From: Betaproteobacteria bacterium
GTDB taxonomy: Bacteria; Pseudomonadota; Gammaproteobacteria; Burkholderiales; SG8-41
Length of the DNA stretch: 6,862 bases
Reading direction: 5' to 3'
NCBI GenBank assembly: GCA_028292065.1
Contig: JAQGNC010000321.1
Coordinates: 1-6,862 of the forward strand
Below, one piece after another: positions 1 through 6,620 of the stretch. The position numbers were made by a program, and so were the translations under genes. Under the pieces are notes generated by a model. It saw nothing but the letters and a program-made list of their open reading frames with translations. It did no database searches and had not been told where the DNA came from. Position 1 is the stretch's first letter. Each line of letters starts with the position of its first letter.

Positions 1-71
1 CCTCCCCCTGAAGGGGAGGGGACGACAGGCGCAGCGCGCCTGCCGAACTCTCCGTCCCCTCAGGGGGAAGG
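1..71. repeat. Nested intergenic inverted repeat
   Basis: The outer arms at about 1-23 and 54-71 are imperfect reverse complements (a run of C/T, then CAGGGGG or its complement). Within the left arm CCTCCCC (1-7) also pairs with GGGGAGG (13-19). The spacer holds a perfect 7-bp hairpin, CAGGCGC (26-32) with GCGCCTG (36-42). The element resembles the short G/C-rich repeats scattered between genes in many betaproteobacteria. It may start before the window. The rest of the stretch up to the gene at 236 shows no gene and no convincing promoter; a moderate ribosome-binding site AGGTG lies at 226-230. Confidence 0.6.
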
Positions 72-235
72 TTGGGATCAGGGTGGGTTTAATCGGCGCG
101 AAAGCGCCCTTCCGCGGTGCGGGCCGCGCTCACGATGCACGTCGGCGGTGCGAGAGCGCGACGCGCGAACGCGATATTCAAACGCGGTAACATCGCGTCC
201 AACCTAAACCCTTCTCCATTCGCTCAGGTGACTCC

Positions 236-1525
236 ATGCGACTTCCCAGCCTCTCGATCGCTCTTCTACTCGCGTCCACAATGCTCCTCGGTGCGGGGCA
301 CGCCGTGGCCCAGGCCGTCGAGCCCGTGCTGTCGCTTGCGAAAAAGGAAAAGCAGCCGCTCCTCGACACGATGAAGGACATCGTCGGGATCGAGACCGGA
401 AGCCGCGACCGCGAAGGCCTCGACAAGCTCGCGGACGTCGTCGCCGCGAGGCTCAAAGCGCTCGGCGCGACGGTCGAGATGATCGAGCCCGGCCCCGAGA
501 TCTACAAGATGCACGACACCCCCGAGAAGATCGGAAAGATGGTCAAAGGCACGTTCACGGGCACGGGCAAGGCGAAGATCCTGCTGATCGGGCACATGGA
601 CACCGTCTATCCCCGCGGCACCCTCGGCAAGCAGCCGTTTCGCATCGACGGCGACCGCGCGTACGGGCTCGGGATCGCCGACGACAAACAGGGCGTCGCG
701 GTGATCCTGCACACCGTCGCGATGCTGAAGGCGCTCAACTTCCGCGATTACGGCACGCTGACCGTATTCATCAACGGCGACGAAGAGATCAGCTCGCCCG
801 CTTCCCGCAGCCACTTCACCAAGCTCGGCGCGGACCACGACGTGACGATGTCTTTCGAAGGCTCGCGAGTCGATTCGGACAAGCTCTCGCTCGCGACCGC
901 CGGAATCGCCGCGGTGACCCTGAGCGTCGTCGGCAAGGCGTCGCATTCGGGCAGCTCGCCCGAGCGCGGGGTGAACGCGCTGTACGAGCTCGCGCACCAG
1001 GTGCTGCAGACCAAGGACCTGTCGGACCCGAAAGTCGGCGTGAAGATGAACTGGACGATGGCGAGCGCGGGTGTCACCCGCAACATGATCCCGCCACGGG
1101 CCGAAGCGGCCGCCGACGTGCGCGTGCTGCGCGTGGCCGACTACGACGGCATCGAAAAACAGGCTCGGGAGAAGATAAAGAACAAGCTCCTGCCGGATTC
1201 GAAAGTCGACATGGAGTTCGAGCGCCGCCGCCCGCCGCTCGAAGCGACGCCGTCTTCGCTCGCGCTCTCGAAGCACGCGCAGCGCATCTACCAGGAGCTC
1301 GGGATGAAGCTCGTGGTCGATGCGGTGGCCGAAGGCGGCGGGACCGATGCGGCTTTCGCTGCGCTCAACACGAAGAATGCGGTGATCGAGCGCTTCGGAC
1401 TCAGAGGCTTCGGCGCGCACTCGAACGATGCCGAGTACGTGCTCGTGAGCTCGATCGAGCCCCGGCTCTATCTCGCGACGCGCCTGGTGATGGACATCTC
1501 GCAGGGCAAAGCGCCGCTGAAGTAG
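236..1525 (+). CDS. Exported M20-family zinc peptidase, glutamate carboxypeptidase (CPG2)-like
   Basis: This 429-residue protein fits the M20 metallopeptidase family, close in length and layout to Pseudomonas carboxypeptidase G2 (about 415 residues), which removes C-terminal glutamate from folates and peptides. Residues 1-27 form a signal peptide (hydrophobic 6-20, likely cut after AVAQA), so it should act in the periplasm. Expected two-zinc ligands are present with CPG2 spacing: H120 in GHMDT (D122 supports it), D149 in GIADDK, the E183/E184 pair in NGDEEIS (E183 the general base), E208 and H395 in GAHSND. H237 in KASHSG lies in the lid/dimerisation domain (about 224-340) and matches the lid histidine that reaches the partner active site in this family. 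AGGTG lies five bases before the ATG. The gene stands alone on the plus strand, convergent with the next genes. The exact substrate cannot be read from sequence; other aminoacyl or peptide substrates are possible. Confidence 0.92.
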   Translation: MRLPSLSIALLLASTMLLGAGHAVAQAVEPVLSLAKKEKQPLLDTMKDIVGIETGSRDREGLDKLADVVAARLKALGATVEMIEPGPEIYKMHDTPEKIGKMVKGTFTGTGKAKILLIGHMDTVYPRGTLGKQPFRIDGDRAYGLGIADDKQGVAVILHTVAMLKALNFRDYGTLTVFINGDEEISSPASRSHFTKLGADHDVTMSFEGSRVDSDKLSLATAGIAAVTLSVVGKASHSGSSPERGVNALYELAHQVLQTKDLSDPKVGVKMNWTMASAGVTRNMIPPRAEAAADVRVLRVADYDGIEKQAREKIKNKLLPDSKVDMEFERRRPPLEATPSSLALSKHAQRIYQELGMKLVVDAVAEGGGTDAAFAALNTKNAVIERFGLRGFGAHSNDAEYVLVSSIEPRLYLATRLVMDISQGKAPLK

Positions 1526-1540
1526 CGCGCCGCGGCGTTC

Positions 1541-1631
1541 GTAGCGCAGGCGCCCGCGCCTGCAGCGGTTTTTAGCAGATCGCGCCGCGAACCCGAACCG
1601 AAGCCGGCTGCAGGCGTGGCGCCTGCGCTAC
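1541..1631. repeat. Long inverted repeat between convergent genes
   Basis: The arm at 1541-1566 and the reverse complement of 1607-1631 are identical except for one short difference (CCCG against CCACG in the middle), over about 25 bases with a 40-base spacer. Each arm is itself palindromic: 1546-1553 pairs with 1556-1563, and GCAGGCG (1610-1616) pairs with CGCCTGC (1620-1626). Two inward-facing palindromic units in an intergenic gap are the layout of a paired REP-like element. The flanking gene ends are convergent, as is usual for such repeats. No transposase is nearby. Confidence 0.75.
1546..1573 (+). terminator. Possible intrinsic terminator of the M20 peptidase gene
   Basis: An 8-bp G/C-rich stem, GCAGGCGC (1546-1553) with GCGCCTGC (1556-1563), is followed five bases later by TTTTT (1569-1573). 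It begins 21 bases after the stop codon at 1523-1525. The stem is strong, but the U-tract is short and set back, so termination may be partial. The same bases form the left unit of the inverted repeat. Confidence 0.4.
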
Positions 1632-1666
1632 AGGTTCGAGCGCGCGCACGAAAGCGATTCGCGAAT

Positions 1667-1879
1667 TTACGGGCCGCGATTCCGGCTGCGCCTTTGCTCG
1701 CGCCGCTCGGCGCATCTTTTCAGGATCTCTGTCCGGTCGGCGGGGCTCGCCTCGCTCCACGCGCAGATTTCGACGATCGAGCGAAAGCACCCCAGGCAGA
1801 TGTCGTCGTCGTCGAGACAGCAGTTGCGAACGCACGGGCTCGCGATCGAGAGGGCGGGGCCCCCACCGGCATCGTTCAT
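1667..1879 (-). CDS. Small DUF1289 cysteine-motif protein
   Basis: This 70-residue protein carries the DUF1289 signature: SPCVRNCCLDDDDICLGCF (residues 14-32) followed by a WSE helix (41-43). Cysteines 16, 20, 28 and 31 (C-x3-C and C-x2-C) look like a small metal or iron-sulfur site, which is inference; the family has no established function. The C-terminus is basic. The frame is open further upstream to 1984, but that extension would overlap the fumarylacetoacetase gene and adds nothing conserved. The ATG at 1877-1879 has AGG about eight to ten bases ahead and is the better start. It follows the fumarylacetoacetase stop by 25 bases on the same strand, so the two are probably co-transcribed. 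Confidence 0.8.
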   Translation of the reverse strand: MNDAGGGPALSIASPCVRNCCLDDDDICLGCFRSIVEICAWSEASPADRTEILKRCAERREQRRSRNRGP

Positions 1880-1904
1880 GAACGCCGCCTGTGTCGCGTA
1901 AGGT

Positions 1905-3230
1905 TCAACCGAGCGCGAGCGCGGGCATGATGCGCCCCGCGCAGTCCCCGAAGCCGATCGTCGCGTAACCTTCGCGCTGCGCACTCGCCCTCAGGATGAG
2001 CTCGTCGCCGTCCTCCAGAAAGGTGCGGGTCTCGCCCGAAGGCAGCTCGATGCGAGTCGTGCCATCTTCGGAGAGCTCGCTCAAGCTCCCCCACCCGCTG
2101 CGATCGGGCGCGGAGAGCGTGCCGCTGCCGAAGATGTCGCCCGGCTCCAGATTGCAGCCGCCGCACGTGTGGTGCGCGACCATCTGCGCCAGGGTCCAGT
2201 AGAGGTGCTTCACATTGCTCGCCGACAGGCGGTGCGCAGCCACGCCTGCATCGCGCATCGCCGTGGTGCGAATCAGGACCTCGAGCCCGATGTCGAACGC
2301 GCCGCCGGCCTGGTCCGCTTCGTCCCACAGGTACGGCAGCGGCCGGGGGTCGCCTTCAGGACGCGGCGGCTGCGCGCGCCTGAACGGCGCGAGCGCCTCC
2401 ACCGTGACGATCCACGGCGAGATCGTCGTGCCGAAGTTCTTCGAAAGAAACGGCCCGAGCGGCTGGTATTCCCACGCCTGGACGTCGCGCGCCGACCAGT
2501 CGTTCAACATGCACAGCCCCACGACGTGCTCGCCTGCGCGCGCGATTGGAATCGGCTCGCCGAGCGCGTTGCCGGGCCCTATCCACACCCCGAGCTCGAG
2601 CTCGAAATCGAGATTGCGCGAAGGACCGAAACTCGGCGCGCTTTCATCGACGCGTTTTCGCTGGCCGTTCGGGCGCCGCACCGGCGTGCCCGACGGACAG
2701 ATCGACGAGGCGCGGCTGTGATAGGCGACCGGCACGTATTTGTAGTTGGGCAGCAGCGGCGGGTTGCGCTTGTTGCGCACGCCGCCGTTGTAGGCGTGAT
2801 GGATGCCGGCGAAGAAATCGGTGTACGAGCCGATCGCGGCCGGCACGTGCATCGTGCACGCGTCCGCGCGATGCAGCAGGGTCGCCGAGAGCGCCCGCGC
2901 AGGCGCGGCTTCGTCGCCTTCGGCGAGCAGCGCGAAAAGCCGCTTGCGCAGCGCGGCTCGAGGCGCTTTGCCGAGCGCCATGAAAGCGTTCAGGGTCGGC
3001 GCCGCAGCGGCCGCGGCGGCGTCGCGCGCGGGGCCGGTGAAGAGGCCCGCTTCGAGCGCGCGCTTGAGATCGAAGATCTCGTCGCCGATCGCGACACCGC
3101 CTCGCGGATCTTCCGCCGCGGTGCTGAACACCCCGAAAGGCAGGTTCTGCAGCGGGAAGACCGGATGCGACAGGGCTGAAGCGACCCAGGGTGGGCGCGA
3201 GATGTCGTGTGTTTCGTCTATGTCTGGCAT
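1905..3230 (-). CDS. fahA: Fumarylacetoacetase
   Basis: This enzyme hydrolyses 4-fumarylacetoacetate to fumarate and acetoacetate, the last step of tyrosine and homogentisate catabolism, in the cytoplasm. The 441-residue protein (animal FAH is about 419) has the N-terminal beta-rich domain (about 25-125) with ending LPFGVFS, then the catalytic fold. Residues matching mouse FAH are visible: metal ligands D138 (SYTDFF), E210 and E212 (DFELELG) and D244 (LNDWSARD), catalytic H145 (GIHHAYNGG), Q251 and Y255 (QAWEYQPLG), K264 (SKNFGTT) and T371 (GSGTLS). No key residue is missing. A GTG at 3231-3233 directly precedes the chosen ATG (3228-3230); both are served by the purine-rich GGGAGAGGGG leader, part of a repeat. 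The DUF1289 gene follows closely. The usual partner, homogentisate dioxygenase, is not in the window. Confidence 0.96.
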   Translation of the reverse strand: MPDIDETHDISRPPWVASALSHPVFPLQNLPFGVFSTAAEDPRGGVAIGDEIFDLKRALEAGLFTGPARDAAAAAAAPTLNAFMALGKAPRAALRKRLFALLAEGDEAAPARALSATLLHRADACTMHVPAAIGSYTDFFAGIHHAYNGGVRNKRNPPLLPNYKYVPVAYHSRASSICPSGTPVRRPNGQRKRVDESAPSFGPSRNLDFELELGVWIGPGNALGEPIPIARAGEHVVGLCMLNDWSARDVQAWEYQPLGPFLSKNFGTTISPWIVTVEALAPFRRAQPPRPEGDPRPLPYLWDEADQAGGAFDIGLEVLIRTTAMRDAGVAAHRLSASNVKHLYWTLAQMVAHHTCGGCNLEPGDIFGSGTLSAPDRSGWGSLSELSEDGTTRIELPSGETRTFLEDGDELILRASAQREGYATIGFGDCAGRIMPALALG

Positions 3231-3235
3231 CACCC

Positions 3236-3276
3236 CGCCCCTCTCCCTAACCCTCTCCCCGCAAGCGGGGCGAGGG
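3236..3276. repeat. G/C-rich hairpin repeat in the fahA leader
   Basis: CCCTCTCCCCGC (3251-3262) pairs with GCGGGGCGAGGG (3265-3276) with one mismatch and a two-base centre, preceded by CCCTCTCCCTAA-type sequence. It resembles a dispersed intergenic repeat common in proteobacterial genomes. On the minus strand the hairpin lies immediately upstream of fahA, and its outer part supplies the ribosome-binding purines (GAGG nine bases before the ATG). No U-tract follows on the minus strand, so it is not a clear terminator for the SulP gene upstream. Confidence 0.6.
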
Positions 3277-3311
3277 GACTTGTCAGTCGGTCGCTCTGAA
3301 ATCGTCGGTGC

Positions 3312-3332
3312 ATCACTTCATCACTTCATCAC
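3312..3332. repeat. Short tandem repeat, 8-bp unit
   Basis: ATCACTTC occurs twice in tandem (3312-3319, 3320-3327) followed by a partial third copy ATCAC. It lies in the 106-base gap between the SulP stop and fahA. Next to it is a 6-bp hairpin, CGGAGT (3335-3340) with ACTCCG (3345-3350), that spans the SulP stop codon. It has no obvious function. Confidence 0.5.
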
Positions 3333-3339
3333 GCCGGAG

Positions 3340-4950
3340 TCAAAACTCCGATCGTTGCCTTCGGTCCCGCTTGCGCCGTCTGCCGGACGCGCGTTTCCGG
3401 TCTGCCGCCTCGCGGCGTTCGAGCTCGCGCCGGCTCTCGATCCTGCGGCGGTCGGCCAGAGAAGCTTTCTGGCCCGCTTTCGCCGCCGCCAGCCAGCGTA
3501 TCCCTTCCTGATCGATGTAGTAGCACTGCGAGAAGTCGATGACCGCGCTGCCTTCGCGCTCGATTACACCGTGGTACATCGATTCGATCACCGGCAGGGA
3601 GCCGTAATAGATACTTCCCCTCACGCTGAGCACGTTGCCGGTCACGCTGATGTTCGGATGGGCCTGTTCCCATTTCGAGTAGGCGACGGCGAGGACCGAA
3701 CCGACGATCACCGCCCCGAACAGGTCGAGGAAGAGCACCGAGAGGAACGATCCCATGAATACCACCGCTTCGCGCCTATCCTTGAAGTGGGGCTTGATGT
3801 CCTCCCAGTTGATCATGTTGGCGCCGAGCAGCATGATCACCGCGGCCATCGCGGGCATGGGAATGATGGCGATCAGCTTGGCGAGGAACAGTACCAGCAG
3901 CAATAGCCACAGCGCCGAGCTTGCGATCGCGACACGGCTGTGAACGCCGAGTTGGTGAACCAGCCACATGCGGTTGAACGACGCGCAGGTGGGCAGCGAG
4001 GAGAGAAACGGCAGCAGGCAGTTACACACCGCGTCCGAGAAGATCGCCTGGCGGCTGTCGCTGTAACCGCCGACTTTGCGGTTCATGCGACGCATCGCCG
4101 CGACCGTCTGGAACAGTCCCAACAGGGCGAGCGTGATCGCGCCGGGCACGATCGCGACGACGTCCGGCATCGTCTCCGGGCTGAACAGCGGCAGCGAGGG
4201 GTAGACCGGGCCGATCGACGACAGGTTGCCGATCTGCTCGACCAGCGTGTTTTGCAGGCCGCGGGTCGCGCTCAGGTATTCAGAATACAGGGTGCCGGCC
4301 GCGATGCCGAACAGGATGGCCCAGTTACGCAGCGGCTCGAACTGCCGCGCGATCACGCAGGTAATGAGCGTGATCGAGCCGATCTCTATCGCGTGAATGT
4401 TCCCGATCTCCAGTACCGCGAGAAACGACTGCCAGGCGATCCAGAGCGGCCATTCCACTTCGGTGTTGAACGGCAGTCCGCCGAAGGTCGTAAGGGACTT
4501 GAAGATCAGGAACAGGCCGATGCCGCAGATCATGCCGTTGATCACCGGCTCGCTGATGAGATCGAGCATCCTGCTGAGCGGCCGGATCAGATAGATCAGC
4601 AACTGGATCAGCCCCGCCATGAGGCCCAGCGTCAGGGCGTAGCCCATGTACTCGGCGCCGAACGGGGGCGCAATCGGCAGCAGGGTGACCCCGATCGCGG
4701 CAGACATGGCGGTGTTGGGGCCGCCATGAAAGATGCGCGAAGGATTGAGCATCGTGCAGAACAGGACGCCCCAGATCGCGGCATAGATCCCGAAGTGAGG
4801 GGGCACGCCCGCGAGAGTCACGGAAAACGCCACGGCCTGGGGCAGCGTGACCAGCGCCAGCGTCAGCCCCACCACCAGGTGGCCGGACAGGTTCGGCCAG
4901 CGCTGCCCGAGGAGCGCCTTGTATTTCGCTGCCGATGCCGGCGATTTCAT
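3340..4950 (-). CDS. SulP-family anion transporter with shortened STAS domain
   Basis: This 536-residue inner-membrane protein belongs to the SulP/SLC26 family, which moves sulfate, bicarbonate, molybdate or other anions. The family N-terminus is clear: LPQAVAFSVTLAGVPPHFGIY (34-55, here abbreviated by its ends LPQAVAF and HFGIY) in the first helices, then the HGGPNTAMS loop (75-83). Hydrophobic segments run to about residue 423, roughly ten to twelve helices. A STAS-like strand-helix unit follows (about 438-490; VIDFSQCYYIDQEGIRWL marks 470-487). The second half of STAS is not recognisable: residues 501-536 hold 18 Arg/Lys and little hydrophobic core. No other frame restores it, so a simple frameshift is not evident. 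The ATG overlaps the stop of the diheme cytochrome gene (ATGA), implying translational coupling. The substrate is unknown; the cytochrome context favours a sulfur oxyanion, with bicarbonate as an alternative. Confidence 0.88.
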   Translation of the reverse strand: MKSPASAAKYKALLGQRWPNLSGHLVVGLTLALVTLPQAVAFSVTLAGVPPHFGIYAAIWGVLFCTMLNPSRIFHGGPNTAMSAAIGVTLLPIAPPFGAEYMGYALTLGLMAGLIQLLIYLIRPLSRMLDLISEPVINGMICGIGLFLIFKSLTTFGGLPFNTEVEWPLWIAWQSFLAVLEIGNIHAIEIGSITLITCVIARQFEPLRNWAILFGIAAGTLYSEYLSATRGLQNTLVEQIGNLSSIGPVYPSLPLFSPETMPDVVAIVPGAITLALLGLFQTVAAMRRMNRKVGGYSDSRQAIFSDAVCNCLLPFLSSLPTCASFNRMWLVHQLGVHSRVAIASSALWLLLLVLFLAKLIAIIPMPAMAAVIMLLGANMINWEDIKPHFKDRREAVVFMGSFLSVLFLDLFGAVIVGSVLAVAYSKWEQAHPNISVTGNVLSVRGSIYYGSLPVIESMYHGVIEREGSAVIDFSQCYYIDQEGIRWLAAAKAGQKASLADRRRIESRRELERREAADRKRASGRRRKRDRRQRSEF

Positions 4951-6032
4951 CGTTCAGGCGCCGGCGCTTCGATGCTCCGGCCGGACCCGGTCAGCCGCAT
5001 GAGAGGAGGCATGACCGCCATCAGCATCTGCTGCTGCAGAGCCATGAGCGGCCCCTGGCGATCGCCCGCGGGCCTGGGCAGATTGCTGATGTAATACGCG
5101 ATATCCCGGCATTCCTGGTTGCTGAGCGTGTTCTCTTCTCCCAGCGGCATGTTGCGGCAGATGAAGCCGGGGAGGATCGTCGAAACATAATGGAAGTAGT
5201 TGCGCGACTGCATGTTCCACGCATTGGGTCCTGCCAGCGCGGGGGCGACGACGCGGCCATTGGCCTCCGTGCCGAACGCCTGGGGGCCGTGGCAGCCCTG
5301 GCATTTGTGTCTGTAAAGGGCCGCGCCGCGAACATAGTCGTCTCCCTGCTTCGGGGTCGCGGATGCGGCGATCTCGTCGATGCCCTGTTCTTCGTAGTGG
5401 TTGCCGATCTTCAGACCCAGAGCAGCGGACAGAAAGCGACTGTACGCGGTGACGTCGCGTATGACGTCGTCGGCGATGTTCGGTTTATAGCCGTTGGACG
5501 AGTTGATGTAGCACTGCATCTGCCGCAGCTCGTAGGGCAGCAGCAAACCGGTGAATCGATCGTACATGTCGGCCATCGCCCACGACGCCCCGAGGCTGAG
5601 CGAGCCCTTCAGGCGGTTACCGGCGGCGTCCTGTTTGTCCCCGATGCCCTGGTGACAGTGATCGCAGCTCGCATGGCTGCCGCGGATGAAGCGCGTGGTG
5701 TTCCAGCGTTCGAGCCCTTTATCCTTCGCCAGAGTCCCCTGTGTATCGTCGACGATGTTGCATCCGCGCTGGATCGCTCGCACGTCCTCGTCGCTATAGC
5801 CCCGGACCTTCATCGACGTGCGGGTCCGTTGCAGAAGGTACGGCGATTGGTAGTAGTCGGCCGAGGCGAGTCCGTAGCGGCCGAGTTTGTCGGCGCAGCC
5901 GGGTGTCAGCACCACCGGGGCTTGCCGGGTCTCTTCGCGTTGCCGGTGCTTGTGGGTCGCCAGGAAATAGAGACCTCCGAGGAACAGCAGGAGCAGGACG
6001 ATCCGGGTGAATTTGCCGGTCAGCATTCGCAT
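4947..6032 (-). CDS. Membrane-anchored diheme cytochrome c, TsdA-like
   Basis: This 361-residue protein has an uncleaved-looking N-terminal anchor (about 10-25) and two haem c sites, CDHCH (123-127) and CQGCH (244-248). Its layout resembles TsdA thiosulfate dehydrogenase/tetrathionate reductase. The first domain has RFIRGSHASCDHCH and, about 50 residues on, C174 in RQMQCYINSSNGYKP, at the place of the unusual distal Cys haem ligand of TsdA. The second has NMPLG (M295, likely distal ligand of haem 2) and the typical ending DIAYYISNLPRP (310-321). The Lys next to that Met in Allochromatium TsdA appears to be Asn here. A Met/Gln-rich tail follows (330-345). It would act in the periplasm on thiosulfate, tetrathionate or a related compound; the substrate is inferred. 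The ATG is two bases after the preceding gene's stop, with AGGAG about 12 bases ahead. It is probably one operon with its neighbours. Confidence 0.82.
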   Translation of the reverse strand: MRMLTGKFTRIVLLLLFLGGLYFLATHKHRQREETRQAPVVLTPGCADKLGRYGLASADYYQSPYLLQRTRTSMKVRGYSDEDVRAIQRGCNIVDDTQGTLAKDKGLERWNTTRFIRGSHASCDHCHQGIGDKQDAAGNRLKGSLSLGASWAMADMYDRFTGLLLPYELRQMQCYINSSNGYKPNIADDVIRDVTAYSRFLSAALGLKIGNHYEEQGIDEIAASATPKQGDDYVRGAALYRHKCQGCHGPQAFGTEANGRVVAPALAGPNAWNMQSRNYFHYVSTILPGFICRNMPLGEENTLSNQECRDIAYYISNLPRPAGDRQGPLMALQQQMLMAVMPPLMRLTGSGRSIEAPAPER

Positions 6033-6034
6033 GG

Positions 6035-6577
6035 CTAGTCTTTGCTCCTGAGCGCGCCTTCACTTAACTGGAGGTGGTGGGCAACCGCTCGAGCGAGCAG
6101 GCGGATGTCGCGCACCACCGGATCATAAGTCGTCGGAACGAAGCCGCCCATCGGACCGGCATAGCACCACCTCACGCGGTCTTCGAACGAGACCCTCCTG
6201 CCGAGCTTGGGGTCGACGCGGTCCGAGTTGACGAAGCCGTACGCGATGTCTTCGACCGTATGGCAGGCGGCGCAGGAATCCGGGCGCTTGCCGGCGGTGT
6301 CACGGGTGAAGCGCGGCGCGTATTTTCGAGTGTGGTAAACGAGGTTGTAGCCGTTCTGCACGGCCCTTACGAACTGGCCGTCCTCACCGAAGTGCCCGAT
6401 CCCATAGTCGACGCGGAATTTGTCCCATCCGGGCTCGGGGGTCACTTCCGAGCGAAACACCCGGACGCCGGACGCCAGATGCGCCCACAGCACGAATGCG
6501 GCGATCAACGCGACCATGGCGTATCGCTTTCTGCGCGAGGCGTTTGCACGCGCCTCTCGCCTTCGCTCGATACGCAT
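6035..6577 (-). CDS. Membrane-anchored monoheme cytochrome c related to the TsdA N-domain
   Basis: The 180-residue protein starts with a very basic segment, then one membrane helix (about 20-38), then a periplasmic domain with a single haem c site CAACH (102-106). C138 in RVRWCYAGPMGG lies where TsdA-type domains carry the distal Cys ligand. The segments FVRAVQNGYNLVYHT (69-83) and YDPVVRDIRLLARAV (151-165) align with VRAIQRGCNIVDDT and DDVIRDVTAYSRFL of the next gene, so the two cytochromes share a domain. A likely role is an electron-transfer or haem subunit partner of the diheme protein. The ATG at 6575-6577 has GGAG six bases ahead. An in-frame ATG at 6605-6607 (ten more residues, with AGG eight bases before it) is the alternative. 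The stop is two bases before the diheme gene's ATG. Confidence 0.8.
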   Translation of the reverse strand: MRIERRREARANASRRKRYAMVALIAAFVLWAHLASGVRVFRSEVTPEPGWDKFRVDYGIGHFGEDGQFVRAVQNGYNLVYHTRKYAPRFTRDTAGKRPDSCAACHTVEDIAYGFVNSDRVDPKLGRRVSFEDRVRWCYAGPMGGFVPTTYDPVVRDIRLLARAVAHHLQLSEGALRSKD

Positions 6578-6620
6578 GCCGCCCTCCGGTGGACCTGCGG
6601 GGCTCATGGTGCGGACCTGC

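Noticed and set aside
95..108. GGCGC-GAAA-GCGCC hairpin upstream of the M20 gene
   Set aside because: A 5-bp G/C stem is expected by chance in such GC-rich DNA, with no U-tract or regulatory context.
117..374. Small plus-strand frame of 85 codons overlapping the M20 start
   Set aside because: It overlaps the signal peptide coding region in another frame and has no conserved features.
266..1420. Long antisense open frame (384 codons) opposite the M20 peptidase gene
   Set aside because: The translation is Arg/His/Asp-rich with no motifs. It mirrors GC-rich codon bias of a gene with clear catalytic residues.
1880..1984. N-terminal extension of the DUF1289 protein to 105 residues
   Set aside because: The extension overlaps the fahA coding end, is Arg/Ser-rich, and the ATG at 1877-1879 has a usable ribosome-binding site.
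2169..3179. Long plus-strand frame opposite fahA, and other plus-strand frames to 3906
   Set aside because: They are low-complexity, Arg-rich translations fully covered by fahA and SulP, whose family motifs are intact.
3335..3350. Hairpin around the SulP stop as an intrinsic terminator
   Set aside because: The stem is only six base pairs and no U-rich run follows on the minus strand.
3940..6038. Plus-strand frames of 384 and 367 codons opposite the SulP and diheme cytochrome genes
   Set aside because: No recognisable domain is present; the opposite strand carries CXXCH and SulP motifs, so these are shadows.
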